Source: Embleya hyalina (GTDB lineage Bacteria > Actinomycetota > Actinomycetes > Streptomycetales > Streptomycetaceae). Taken from it: 64,000 nt of DNA. The stretch lies in NCBI RefSeq assembly GCF_003967355.1, contig NZ_BIFH01000013.1, positions 678,651 through 742,650 on the forward strand, given 5' to 3'. This document shows positions 8,426 to 15,285 of this stretch, in pieces; the first letter of the stretch is position 1; each line of letters opens with the position of its first letter. The notes beneath the pieces were generated by a model that saw nothing but the letters and a program-made list of their open reading frames with translations, was not told the DNA's origin and did no database searches. The translations under genes and the position numbers were made by a program.

Positions 8426-9023
8426 ACTGCGCTCGTTCATCTTCATCGATCAACTCCAGCCGCAGACCATGTGCTACCTCGGCACATTCGTGCGAGGCAG
8501 CCTGCCCCGCACCAACATGTCGGCGCAGATCATCGAGGTCGCGCCGGGTCTGGACATCGAGCCGCTCACCGACGTGGCGCTGAAATACGCCGATGTCCAG
8601 GCCGGCATCCTGGTCGTCGAGCGGCAGTTCGGCTACCTCGAAATCCACTCCCGGTCCACCGACGCCGTGCGCTCGGCCGCCGACGCCATCCTGGACGCAC
8701 TGGGCGCGGATCCCGCCGCGGTGCCCACCCCGACCATCCTGGCCGACAAGACGATCACGAGCGTCGATCCGAGGCACGCGTTCCTGATCAACCGGAACAA
8801 GTCCGGCTCGATGGTCCTGCCGGGCGAGTCGTTGTTCACCCTCGAGGTCACCCCGGCGTCCTACGCGATCCTCGCCACGAACCAGGCGGAGAAGGCCGCC
8901 GACATCAAGGTCGTCGACTACCGCATGATGGGCGCCACCGGGCGCGTCTACCTCAGCGGTTCCGAATCCGACGTCCGCATGGCCGCGGAGGCCGCGCGCG
9001 AAGCCGTGCGAGTTCGGCCATGA
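8418..9023 (+). CDS. BMC-T shell protein (tandem BMC domains), first copy
   Basis: A 201-residue trimer-forming shell protein with two BMC folds, about residues 1-95 and 96-200, so that a trimer mimics a hexamer tile. Landmarks are AQIIEVAPGLDIE and VVERQFGYLEIHS in the first half and INRNKSGSMVLPGESLFTLE plus ATGRVYLSGS in the second. It resembles the second BMC-T gene at 10124 through most of its length but lacks that protein's N-terminal extension. BMC-T tiles often carry larger, gated pores for cofactors or bulky metabolites. The start overlaps the dehydrogenase stop by eight bases. ATG at 8418 follows GGGAG. Confidence 0.88.
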   Translation: MAELRSFIFIDQLQPQTMCYLGTFVRGSLPRTNMSAQIIEVAPGLDIEPLTDVALKYADVQAGILVVERQFGYLEIHSRSTDAVRSAADAILDALGADPAAVPTPTILADKTITSVDPRHAFLINRNKSGSMVLPGESLFTLEVTPASYAILATNQAEKAADIKVVDYRMMGATGRVYLSGSESDVRMAAEAAREAVRVRP

Positions 9024-9550
9024 ACGGCACGCCGTCGGCCGTCGGCTCGTCGACCGTCGGGACCTCGTGGGACCAACTGCGCGGCCTCGTCGCCGAGGCG
9101 GTCCGCGAAGCGGTCGCCGAATTGACCTCCGCCACGGCGGATCGCGGGAGTTCACCGCCTTCCGCGGCCGTCGCGCCGACCGCCGTCGCGCCGACCGTCG
9201 CCGAGCCGGACACCCGCCCCGTGGTGCTCCGGGACGACGCGGACCTCGCGCGTTTCGTACGACTGCTGCTCGATCTCACCGCGACACCCGAGGGGCGGGC
9301 GGCCCTCGACGACCGCAGGATCCGATTCCGGCTCGACCACGATCTCCCCGCCCACACCGGCGGTGCCGAGCGGCCCGCACCGGCACAGGGCGTGCATCGC
9401 ATCGAGCGTGGCGCCGTCGGCGAGGCAGCGGTCACCGCGGCCGCCGCCGCCGGACACCACATCGTCGCCGGCCCCCGCGCCGTCATCACCCCTCTGGGGC
9501 GGGACACGGCCCGCCGACTCGGCATCCGCATCGACCGGGAGGAGGCCTGA
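9020..9550 (+). CDS. RMM-locus protein with encapsulation-like N-terminal helix, function unknown
   Basis: A 176-residue protein in the middle of the shell genes. Residues 17-36 form an amphipathic helix (WDQLRGLVAEAVREAVAEL) followed by a Ser/Pro/Ala/Val-rich linker (about 42-68), the mirror image of a C-terminal encapsulation peptide. The rest (about 70-176) is a small alpha/beta-looking domain ending in VITPLGRDTARRLGIRI. A similar ITP-x-ARE/D-x-A-x-x-LG stretch occurs in EutQ and other microcompartment proteins, so this may be a shared short module; that comparison is from memory. No catalytic motif was recognised. It overlaps the BMC-T stop by four bases (ATGA) and the BMC-P start by one. 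A core scaffold or adaptor joining cargo to shell is the best guess. Confidence 0.7.
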   Translation: MNGTPSAVGSSTVGTSWDQLRGLVAEAVREAVAELTSATADRGSSPPSAAVAPTAVAPTVAEPDTRPVVLRDDADLARFVRLLLDLTATPEGRAALDDRRIRFRLDHDLPAHTGGAERPAPAQGVHRIERGAVGEAAVTAAAAAGHHIVAGPRAVITPLGRDTARRLGIRIDREEA

Positions 9551-9810
9551 TGCGCATCGGCACCGTCACCGGATCCGTCTGGTCGACCCGACGCGTCACC
9601 GGCGTCCCGTCGGGCGCGTTCTTGACCGTGGCATTCGAGGCGTCACCGGAGGTGATCATCGCGTTCGACGTCCTGGGAACCGGCGTCGGCGAACGTGTAC
9701 TCGTGGCCCAGGGCATGAGCGCCGCCCGCCGGTTCCCCGACAACGCCCCGATCGACGCCTTGATCATCGGCTCCGTCGACGAGACCTCCACCACCCACCG
9801 CAACTCCTGA
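9550..9810 (+). CDS. BMC-P vertex protein (EutN/CcmL family)
   Basis: An 86-residue pentamer-forming protein that caps the vertices of the shell. It is one small beta-barrel domain of the usual EutN/CcmL length, starting MRIGTVTGSVWSTR and ending with the family's AQGMSAARRF...PIDALIIGSVD core. The start codon shares one base with the preceding stop (TGATG). As the only vertex protein in the locus it would be needed in few copies, which fits its weak-looking ribosome site. The assignment is strong from length and pattern. Confidence 0.9.
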   Translation: MRIGTVTGSVWSTRRVTGVPSGAFLTVAFEASPEVIIAFDVLGTGVGERVLVAQGMSAARRFPDNAPIDALIIGSVDETSTTHRNS

Positions 9811-9830
9811 ACACGAAAGTTGGGACCCTC

Positions 9831-10118
9831 ATGTCCGACGCCATCGGAATGATCGAAACCCGCGGCTACGTCGCGGCGTTCGCCGCCGCCGACGCCATGG
9901 TCAAGGCCGCGAACGTGACCATCATCAGTCGCGAGGAGGTCGGCGACGGCCTGGTCGCGGTCGTCATCAACGGCGACGTCGGAGCGGTCAAGGCCGCCGC
10001 CGACGCCGGCGCGGACACCGCCGCCCAGGTCGGCGAACTCGTCTCCGTCCACGTCATCCCCCGCCCCCACCCCGAAGTGAACCGGCACTTCAACGGCGGC
10101 GGAAACACCACGGGCTGA
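9831..10118 (+). CDS. BMC-H hexameric shell protein
   Basis: A 95-residue protein with one canonical BMC domain (Pfam BMC), the main facet tile of the shell. Landmarks are IGMIETRGYVAAFAAADAMVKAANV at the start (quoted only in part as a marker), VINGDVGAVKAAADAGA in the middle and the C-terminal VHVIPRPHPEV typical of PduA/EutM/CcmK-like hexamers. It follows the vertex gene by 20 bases and precedes the second BMC-T gene by five. Pore residues lie in the loop before the GDV segment; their selectivity cannot be judged here. Confidence 0.93.
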   Translation: MSDAIGMIETRGYVAAFAAADAMVKAANVTIISREEVGDGLVAVVINGDVGAVKAAADAGADTAAQVGELVSVHVIPRPHPEVNRHFNGGGNTTG

Positions 10119-10123
10119 GCGCC

Positions 10124-10882
10124 ATGACCACGACCTCCGACGAGCCGACGGGGGGCGCCGCACGGCGGCGCCCCCGCGCCGCCGCACAAGACCGCACCCC
10201 CGCACCGGACCGCGCCGCCGCGCCCGCCGCCCCGCCGCAGCCCGCCGCGCCGGCGACCGAACTCCGGGTATACCTGACCCTGCGCAGCCTGCAGCGACAG
10301 TTCGCCGCATACTTGGGAACCCCCACGCGAGCCCGCGGCTATCCACCCCTGGAAGGCGACCACGCCCTGATCATCGAAGTGGCCCCCGGACTGGCCATCG
10401 AGCGGGTCATCGACCTGGCGCTCAAGGCCGTACCCGCCGCGGAACCCGGGCTGCTCTTCGTGGAACGCCAGTTCGGCATCCTCGAACTCCACACCGGGAA
10501 GACCGATGATCTGGAGCGCGCCGGCGCCGCCATCCAGGCGGGGATCCGCCGCAGCCCGGCCGACCAGCTCAAGCCCCGCCTGCTGTACACCGACGTGATC
10601 GAGGACGTCACCGACCAGCACGCGGTCATCCTGAACCGCACCCGCCAGGCATCCATGATCCTGCCGGGCCAGACGCTGCTGGTGATGGAGATGACCCCCG
10701 CGCTGTACGCGGCCCTCGCCGCGAACGAGGCGGAACGCGCGGCGCCGAAGAACACCCTGGTCGACGTGCAGATGATCGGCGCCGCCGGCCGCGTCTACAT
10801 CAGCGGCACCCTGGAAGACGTCACCACCGCACGCCACGCGATCGACGCGGCGCTGGCGGCCGTCGAGGGACGTGACCACTGA
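10124..10882 (+). CDS. BMC-T shell protein, second copy, with disordered N-terminal extension
   Basis: A 252-residue tandem-domain shell protein. Residues 1-45 are a Pro/Ala/Arg/Thr-rich, low-complexity tail with no fold. Residues about 46-250 align along their length with the first BMC-T (LIIEVAPGLAIE, FVERQFGILELHT, ILPGQTLLVMEMT, AAGRVYISGT). Duplicated BMC-T genes are characteristic of RMM loci. The extension is not part of the fold and would project from the shell face, so it may bind cargo, other shells or the cytoplasm. It starts five bases after the BMC-H stop, with no separate promoter seen. Confidence 0.88.
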   Translation: MTTTSDEPTGGAARRRPRAAAQDRTPAPDRAAAPAAPPQPAAPATELRVYLTLRSLQRQFAAYLGTPTRARGYPPLEGDHALIIEVAPGLAIERVIDLALKAVPAAEPGLLFVERQFGILELHTGKTDDLERAGAAIQAGIRRSPADQLKPRLLYTDVIEDVTDQHAVILNRTRQASMILPGQTLLVMEMTPALYAALAANEAERAAPKNTLVDVQMIGAAGRVYISGTLEDVTTARHAIDAALAAVEGRDH

Positions 10883-10962
10883 ACCGACGGGTCCGGTCCG
10901 GCCGGCTGCACCGACCCCCGACTCCATCGACCCTCCGGCTGCCCGCGCCCCCAGGAGAAGGC

Positions 10963-12024
10963 ATGTCCCCCGAAAGACCCGAGCCCGACCGCGACGACAC
11001 ACCCGGTGCCGTCGCCGATGAACCGTACGACTCGCTGGCACGCCGCATCCTGCCCGCGTACGGCATCGGCCGCGACACCCCGCTCGAACTGCTGAACCTC
11101 TCGGAGAACGCGACCTATCGTGTCCACGCCGAGGCGGGCACGGCCCCGCGCATCCTGCGGGTCCACCGCCCCGACTACCACACGGCCGCCGAGATCCGGT
11201 CCGAACTGGCCTGGGTCGCGGCGCTTCGCGAGGACACCGAGATCGCCACCCCGGAGCCGATTCCCACTTCGGACGGCCGCCTCGTCGTCGGCGTCGATCC
11301 GCTCACCGCGGGCGGGCAGCGGCGTCATGCCGTCCTCTTCCACCTGATCCCCGGTGACGCTCCGGACGAGAACGTGCCCGCTCCGCAGTTCGAACGACTG
11401 GGCGAGATCACCGCGCGCCTGCACCGGCACGCCGAAACGTGGACGCCTCCCGCCGGGTTCACGCGGATGCGGTGGGACCTCGCCGCGATGCTCGGCCCGC
11501 ACGCGCACTGGGGACGGTGGCAGGACGGGCCCGGCACGACCGGCGAGGTGCGCCGGGTACTCGCGGACACGGAAGCGATCATCCGACAGCGGTTGTCGCG
11601 ATACGGAACCCGCCCGAGTCGATTCGGGTTGATCCACGCCGACCTCAGGTTGGCCAACCTTCTCGTGCACGGCGACCGGACCGCCGTGATCGATTTCGAC
11701 GACTGCGGTTCGGGCTGGTTCCTCTACGATCTGGCCGCCGCCCTCACCTTCCTCGAGGAGACCCCGCAGGTCCCCGATCTCATCGACGGTTGGCTCACCG
11801 GCTACCGCCGGGTCCGCGCACTCACCACCGAAGACGAGAACGAGATCCAAACCTTCATCATGCTCAGACGCCTGATGGTGGTCGCCTGGCTGGGCTCGCA
11901 CCCCGATACCGACCTCGCGCGGGCCAAGGGCGCGGGGTTCACAGAGGTGAGCGCCGAACTGGCGGACGAATACCTCGGCAAGCAGAACCGATGGTGGCGT
12001 GGCCGGTCGGCCAACAGCCATTGA
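10963..12024 (+). CDS. APH-family small-molecule kinase, probable aminopropanol kinase
   Basis: A 353-residue kinase of the aminoglycoside/choline phosphotransferase fold. The N-lobe has NLSENATYRVHAE (nucleotide-binding loop). The catalytic loop is HADLRLAN (His225, Asp227, Asn232) and the metal-binding segment DFDD (Asp244). In RMM loci this enzyme phosphorylates 1-amino-2-propanol with ATP, giving the substrate for the phospho-lyase encoded at 5559. The C-terminal extension is Trp- and Arg-rich. ATG at 10963 has AGGAG nine to ten bases upstream. An 80-base gap separates it from the shell genes. Aminoglycoside resistance is unlikely in this context. Confidence 0.82.
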   Translation: MSPERPEPDRDDTPGAVADEPYDSLARRILPAYGIGRDTPLELLNLSENATYRVHAEAGTAPRILRVHRPDYHTAAEIRSELAWVAALREDTEIATPEPIPTSDGRLVVGVDPLTAGGQRRHAVLFHLIPGDAPDENVPAPQFERLGEITARLHRHAETWTPPAGFTRMRWDLAAMLGPHAHWGRWQDGPGTTGEVRRVLADTEAIIRQRLSRYGTRPSRFGLIHADLRLANLLVHGDRTAVIDFDDCGSGWFLYDLAAALTFLEETPQVPDLIDGWLTGYRRVRALTTEDENEIQTFIMLRRLMVVAWLGSHPDTDLARAKGAGFTEVSAELADEYLGKQNRWWRGRSANSH

Positions 12025-12072
12025 CCCGACCCACATCCGACCGACCCCACCCGAAACAGCACTGGAGCATTC

Positions 12073-12861
12073 ATGACACCCCCATCCATGGACGGCCGCC
12101 GCGTCGTCGTCACCGGCGGCTCGAAGGGCATCGGCAAGGGAATCGCCGCCGTCTTCGCCCGCTCCGGAGCCCACGTGGTCATCACCGGCCGCAACGCCGC
12201 CGACGTCCACGCGACCGCGGCGGAACTCTCCGCCACGGGCGGGAAGGTCACCGGCATCGCGGCGGACGTCGGCGACCCGACGGCGATCACGCGTCTCGCC
12301 GACGAGGCGGTCGAGGTGCTGGGCGGCGTCGACGTCGTCTGCTGCAACGCGGGCATCTTCCCCAGCACTCCGCTGAGCGAGCTCACCGCAGAGCGCATCG
12401 ACGAGGTCTTCAACGTCAACCTGCGCGGCACCATGCTCACCGTGACGGCCTTCCTGCCCGCTCTGCGGCGCAGTGCGCACGCTCGCGTCGTGGTCACCGC
12501 GTCCATCACCGGCCCCGTCACCGGCTACCCCGGCTGGAGCCACTACGCGGCCAGCAAGGCCGGACAAATGGGCTTCGTGCGGGCCGCGGCCCTGGAACTG
12601 GCCCCCCACGGCATCACGATCAACGCCCTGTTGCCCGGCAACGTGCTCACCGAGGGCGTGGTGGACCTCGGCGCCGAGTACGTCCGCGGCATGGCCCGGT
12701 CCATTCCGATGGGCAGGCTCGCGACGAGCGAGGAGATCGGCCACGCGGCGCTGTTCCTCGCCTCCGAACACGCCGGGTTCATCACCGGCCAGGGTCTGAT
12801 CGTCGACGGCGGCCAGGTACTGGCCGAGTCACTGGACGCGATCACCTCCCCCGGCGCCTGA
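12073..12861 (+). CDS. SDR oxidoreductase, probable 1-amino-2-propanol/aminoacetone dehydrogenase
   Basis: A 262-residue short-chain dehydrogenase. The Rossmann motif is TGGSKGIG near residue 15, NAG follows near 98, and the catalytic Ser144, Tyr158 and Lys162 (YAASK) are all present. The C-terminus ITGQGLIVDGGQ is the classical SDR end. In the RMM pathway this enzyme interconverts aminoacetone and 1-amino-2-propanol with NAD(H). It is the last gene of the operon and is followed by a strong hairpin. No encapsulation-like tail is visible, so it may act outside the shell or as a piggy-backed cargo. Confidence 0.82.
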   Translation: MTPPSMDGRRVVVTGGSKGIGKGIAAVFARSGAHVVITGRNAADVHATAAELSATGGKVTGIAADVGDPTAITRLADEAVEVLGGVDVVCCNAGIFPSTPLSELTAERIDEVFNVNLRGTMLTVTAFLPALRRSAHARVVVTASITGPVTGYPGWSHYAASKAGQMGFVRAAALELAPHGITINALLPGNVLTEGVVDLGAEYVRGMARSIPMGRLATSEEIGHAALFLASEHAGFITGQGLIVDGGQVLAESLDAITSPGA

Positions 12862-12869
12862 CGCCTCCA

Positions 12870-12918
12870 CCTCGGCGGCGGGGTCGACCTGCCCGTCCGG
12901 GCCGGCCCCGCCGCGAGG
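12870..12918. terminator. Hairpin ending the BMC operon
   Basis: Arms 12870-12883 and 12906-12918 pair almost fully (CCTC-GCGGCGGGG against CCCCGCCGC-GAGG, with one unpaired G). It lies between the convergent SDR and alpha/beta-hydrolase genes and can serve both. Confidence 0.7.
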
Positions 12919-12961
12919 ATCCGTCGTTCGACCGCCGGCCCCACCTCCGGCGACCCGCTTC

Positions 12962-13828
12962 CTACCCCGGCACCCGACCGAGGAAGTCGCGCACGTGGCC
13001 CGCGACGACGTCCAGGTGGCTCTCCAGCAGGAAGTGGCCGCCGTCGATCAGGTGCACTTCCGCGTCCTCCGCGTCGCGGGCGAAGGCCCGCGCGCCCGCC
13101 GGGCCGAAGATCTCGTCGTTGCGGCCCCACACGGCGAGCACCGGAACCTCGCCGGCCCGCAGGAGTTCGTGCAGCGGCGGGTAGAGCGGGCGGTTGTTTC
13201 GGTAGTCGCGGAACAGCGCCAGCTGGATCTCGTCGTTGCCCTCGCGGGAGACGAGGGCGAAGTCGTGCTCCCAGGTGTCCGGGCTGACCAGGCTCGGGTC
13301 GGGCACGCCGTGCACGTACTGCCAACGGATGGCCTCGACGCTCAGCGCGGCGCGGACGGCGGGCTCGGTGTCGGGGCCGGGGTTCGCCCCGTAGGCCCAG
13401 ACGTCGGTCCAGAACGACTCGACGAAACCGTCCTCGTAGCCGTTGCCGTTCTGGGTGACGACGGCGGAGATCCGTTCGGGGTGTGCGAGCGCGAGGCGCC
13501 ACCCGATGGGGGCGCCGTAGTCCTGGACGTAGAGGGCGTAGCGCTCCAGGCCCAGCCGGTCGAGCAGCCCCGAGGTGATTTCGGCGAGGGCGTCGAACGT
13601 GTAGGTGAAGTCCTCCACACGGGGCGCGTCGGAGAGCCCGAAGCCGAGGTGGTCCGGCGCGATGACGTGGTAGTCGTCGGCCAGCAGCGGGATGAGTCCG
13701 CGGAACATGAACGAGCTGGTCGGGTAGCCGTGCAGCAGGACGATCGCGGGGGCGTCGGCGGGGCCGGCCTCGCGGTAGAAGATCTCGTGGCCGTCGACGG
13801 TGGCCGTCCGGTGGTGCACCGAGTGCAT
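12962..13828 (-). CDS. Alpha/beta hydrolase with Asp nucleophile (epoxide hydrolase/dehalogenase-like)
   Basis: A 288-residue cytoplasmic hydrolase. It has the oxyanion motif LLHGYPTSS near residue 33, and the nucleophile elbow reads VQDYGAPIG. The nucleophile is therefore Asp, as in epoxide hydrolases and haloalkane dehalogenases, rather than Ser. The acid is in VWGRNDEIFG and the histidine in DGGHFLLESH. ATG at 13828 has AGAGG six bases upstream, so the longer frame is not used. It is divergent from a CGNR zinc-finger regulator with paired CTAACC/GGTTAG elements between them, which suggests control by that protein. The substrate is unknown. Confidence 0.8.
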   Translation of the reverse strand: MHSVHHRTATVDGHEIFYREAGPADAPAIVLLHGYPTSSFMFRGLIPLLADDYHVIAPDHLGFGLSDAPRVEDFTYTFDALAEITSGLLDRLGLERYALYVQDYGAPIGWRLALAHPERISAVVTQNGNGYEDGFVESFWTDVWAYGANPGPDTEPAVRAALSVEAIRWQYVHGVPDPSLVSPDTWEHDFALVSREGNDEIQLALFRDYRNNRPLYPPLHELLRAGEVPVLAVWGRNDEIFGPAGARAFARDAEDAEVHLIDGGHFLLESHLDVVAGHVRDFLGRVPG

Positions 13829-13830
13829 GT

Positions 13831-13917
13831 CTAACCTCTTTGAAAGCTTGATCTGGTTAGTTCTTCTCCATGCGAACATGGGATGAGCTAACCTGTCAAA
13901 CGATCCGATCCGGTTAG
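13831..13917. promoter_or_regulatory. Duplicated CTAACC-N18-GGTTAG elements
   Basis: Two inverted-repeat units of identical geometry lie at 13831-13860 and 13888-13917. Each is CTAACC, an 18-base spacer and GGTTAG, and they share GATCyGGTTAG at the right end and CTAACCTnT at the left. They fill the 104-base region between the divergent hydrolase and CGNR genes, one near each start. They are probably operators of the CGNR protein. Confidence 0.6.
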
Positions 13918-13932
13918 AGAGAGTGGCACCCG

Positions 13933-14412
13933 ATGGACACGCTGCTGGACCTGCTCAACAGCAGGCCGCTGGTCGACGGCGAGGAACAGGACGCGCTCGG
14001 CGACCCGGCCGAAGGCGGACGCTGGGCGCGGGAGCGCGGCGGCGACGGCAGCCTCGCGGAACTGGCGCTGCTGCGCGAGGCGCGGGACGTCCTGCAGGAC
14101 GTGGTGCGCGGCAAACGCCCGCCCACCGCACTGAGTCCGCTGCTCGAAGGGGTGCGGCGGATCCCGGAGCTCACTTCGGACGGCCTCCGGTGGGCGCTCG
14201 AGACTCCGCCGCACGCCCGGCCGGCCGTCGAGGCGGTGCTCGCCTGGGCCGCCACCGAGAAACAACTGCCCGGCCGGCTACGCCCCTGCGCCAACGACGA
14301 ATGCCGGTTGTTCCTGCTCGACCGCAGCCGCGCCAACCGCGCCCGCTGGTGCTCCATGGCCGTCTGCGGCAATCGGGAAAAGGCACGCCGCCACTACGAA
14401 CGCACCCGCTGA
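13933..14412 (+). CDS. CGNR zinc-finger transcriptional regulator
   Basis: A 159-residue protein of the ABATE/CGNR family. Residues about 1-110 form the N-terminal stress/ligand-type domain (MDTLLDLLNSRPLVDGEEQD). The C-terminus holds the four-cysteine zinc finger CANDECRLFLLDRS...RWCSMAVCGNREKARRHYER that binds DNA (split here around an Arg/Asn-rich link). Such proteins usually sit next to the enzyme they control, here the divergent alpha/beta hydrolase. Both genes are flanked by the repeated CTAACC/GGTTAG elements. It overlaps no neighbour and ends 17 bases from a convergent TetR gene. Confidence 0.88.
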   Translation: MDTLLDLLNSRPLVDGEEQDALGDPAEGGRWARERGGDGSLAELALLREARDVLQDVVRGKRPPTALSPLLEGVRRIPELTSDGLRWALETPPHARPAVEAVLAWAATEKQLPGRLRPCANDECRLFLLDRSRANRARWCSMAVCGNREKARRHYERTR

Positions 14413-14429
14413 CGCGGTCGACCGAGCGG

Positions 14430-15158
14430 TCATCCCGACAGTCGTCGCAGCCATTCCGTCAGGAGTTGTCGTTCGGCGTCGCTGAGCACGCTCTGGGCGG
14501 GCAGTGCCGCGCGCAGGGCGCGGGCGGCGCCGGCCGGCCCCGGTTCCCGCACGGCCGGTTCCCGGGTGGTGACGGTGGTGATCATCGCTTCGCGCAACGC
14601 GACGAGGAGCGCGGGGTCGCGCTCGGACTCGGGTACGGACAGCCAGGTCAGGACGGCGCCGCCGGCGGTGGCGTGGACGATCTGGGCCGCGAGGCCCTCG
14701 TCCACGCGCAACAGGCCCGCGGCGGCGATGCGGCGGATGCGGCCCTTGAGGTGTTCGAAGCCGATCCGGAAGACGGCGGTGGAGCGGGTGGGTTCGCCGT
14801 ACATCAGGGTGTACAGCGCGGGATTGGCCAGTCCGAACCCGACCACCACGTCCCAGCCGTCGCACAGTTCCCCGACCGGATCCTCCGGGGCGGGATCGAT
14901 CCGCCGCTTGGCGGCCAGGAACCGGGTGAACCCGTACTCGGCCACCGCGTCCAGCAGCCCTTCCTTGTCGCCGAACAGGCGGTACAGGGCGGGGGGTTGC
15001 AGCCCGGCGGCGTCGGCGACCGCCCGGGTGGTGACCGCATCGCGGCCGCCGCGCTCCAGCAGGTCGATCGCGGCGTCGACGACTCGGCGGCGCGTCTGCT
15101 CGCGCGCGTCGCCGCCGGGCTCCTCGGCAGGCCGCGTACGGGTCGGTTCGACAGGCAT
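14430..15158 (-). CDS. TetR-family regulator
   Basis: A 242-residue regulator. The HTH occupies about residues 20-65 (VVDAAIDLLERGGRDAVTTRAVADAAG...ALYRLFGDKEGLLDAV, given as landmarks). A helical ligand domain follows. ATG at 15158 gives a normal TetR length; no clear ribosome site is seen. It is divergent from the frameshifted amidohydrolase gene. Several palindromes (CACCGAT-N18-ATCGGTG and a perfect 9-base inverted repeat) lie between the two, so it probably represses that gene and itself. Confidence 0.87.
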   Translation of the reverse strand: MPVEPTRTRPAEEPGGDAREQTRRRVVDAAIDLLERGGRDAVTTRAVADAAGLQPPALYRLFGDKEGLLDAVAEYGFTRFLAAKRRIDPAPEDPVGELCDGWDVVVGFGLANPALYTLMYGEPTRSTAVFRIGFEHLKGRIRRIAAAGLLRVDEGLAAQIVHATAGGAVLTWLSVPESERDPALLVALREAMITTVTTREPAVREPGPAGAARALRAALPAQSVLSDAERQLLTEWLRRLSG

Positions 15159-15205
15159 GAAGCAACGATAACGCTGTTGGGATCTCGGCGTTAATATCAT
15201 CGATA

Positions 15206-15237
15206 CACCGATCACGTTAGCGTCGATATTATCGGTG
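15206..15237. promoter_or_regulatory. Inverted repeat between TetR and amidohydrolase genes
   Basis: CACCGAT (15206-15212) and ATCGGTG (15231-15237) form a perfect 7-base inverted repeat with an 18-base spacer. Inside it is the odd palindrome CGATATTATCG (15224-15234). These are likely TetR binding sites. Confidence 0.4.
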
Positions 15238-15245
15238 GTAGCTTG

Positions 15246-15271
15246 GATGATGTTCCATTGGAAACATCATC
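15246..15271. promoter_or_regulatory. Perfect 9-base inverted repeat before the amidohydrolase
   Basis: GATGATGTT (15246-15254) and AACATCATC (15263-15271) flank an 8-base centre and abut the ribosome site GGAGGAG (15272-15278). The position suits an operator or a structured 5' leader. Confidence 0.5.
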
Positions 15272-15285
15272 GGAGGAGAGCCGTC

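Noticed and set aside
6368-8446. A 692-codon open frame on the minus strand over the aldehyde dehydrogenase gene
   Set aside because: Its composition is the Gly/Arg/His-rich pattern of an antisense frame in GC-rich DNA, and it is opposite a clearly conserved enzyme gene.
10963-12024. Aminoglycoside-resistance phosphotransferase reading of the APH gene
   Set aside because: Location in the BMC operon with a phospho-lyase and SDR makes an aminopropanol kinase far more likely.
10795-12771. A 658-codon minus-strand open frame across the kinase and SDR genes
   Set aside because: No domain is visible, and the plus-strand genes have catalytic motifs, ribosome sites and operon order.
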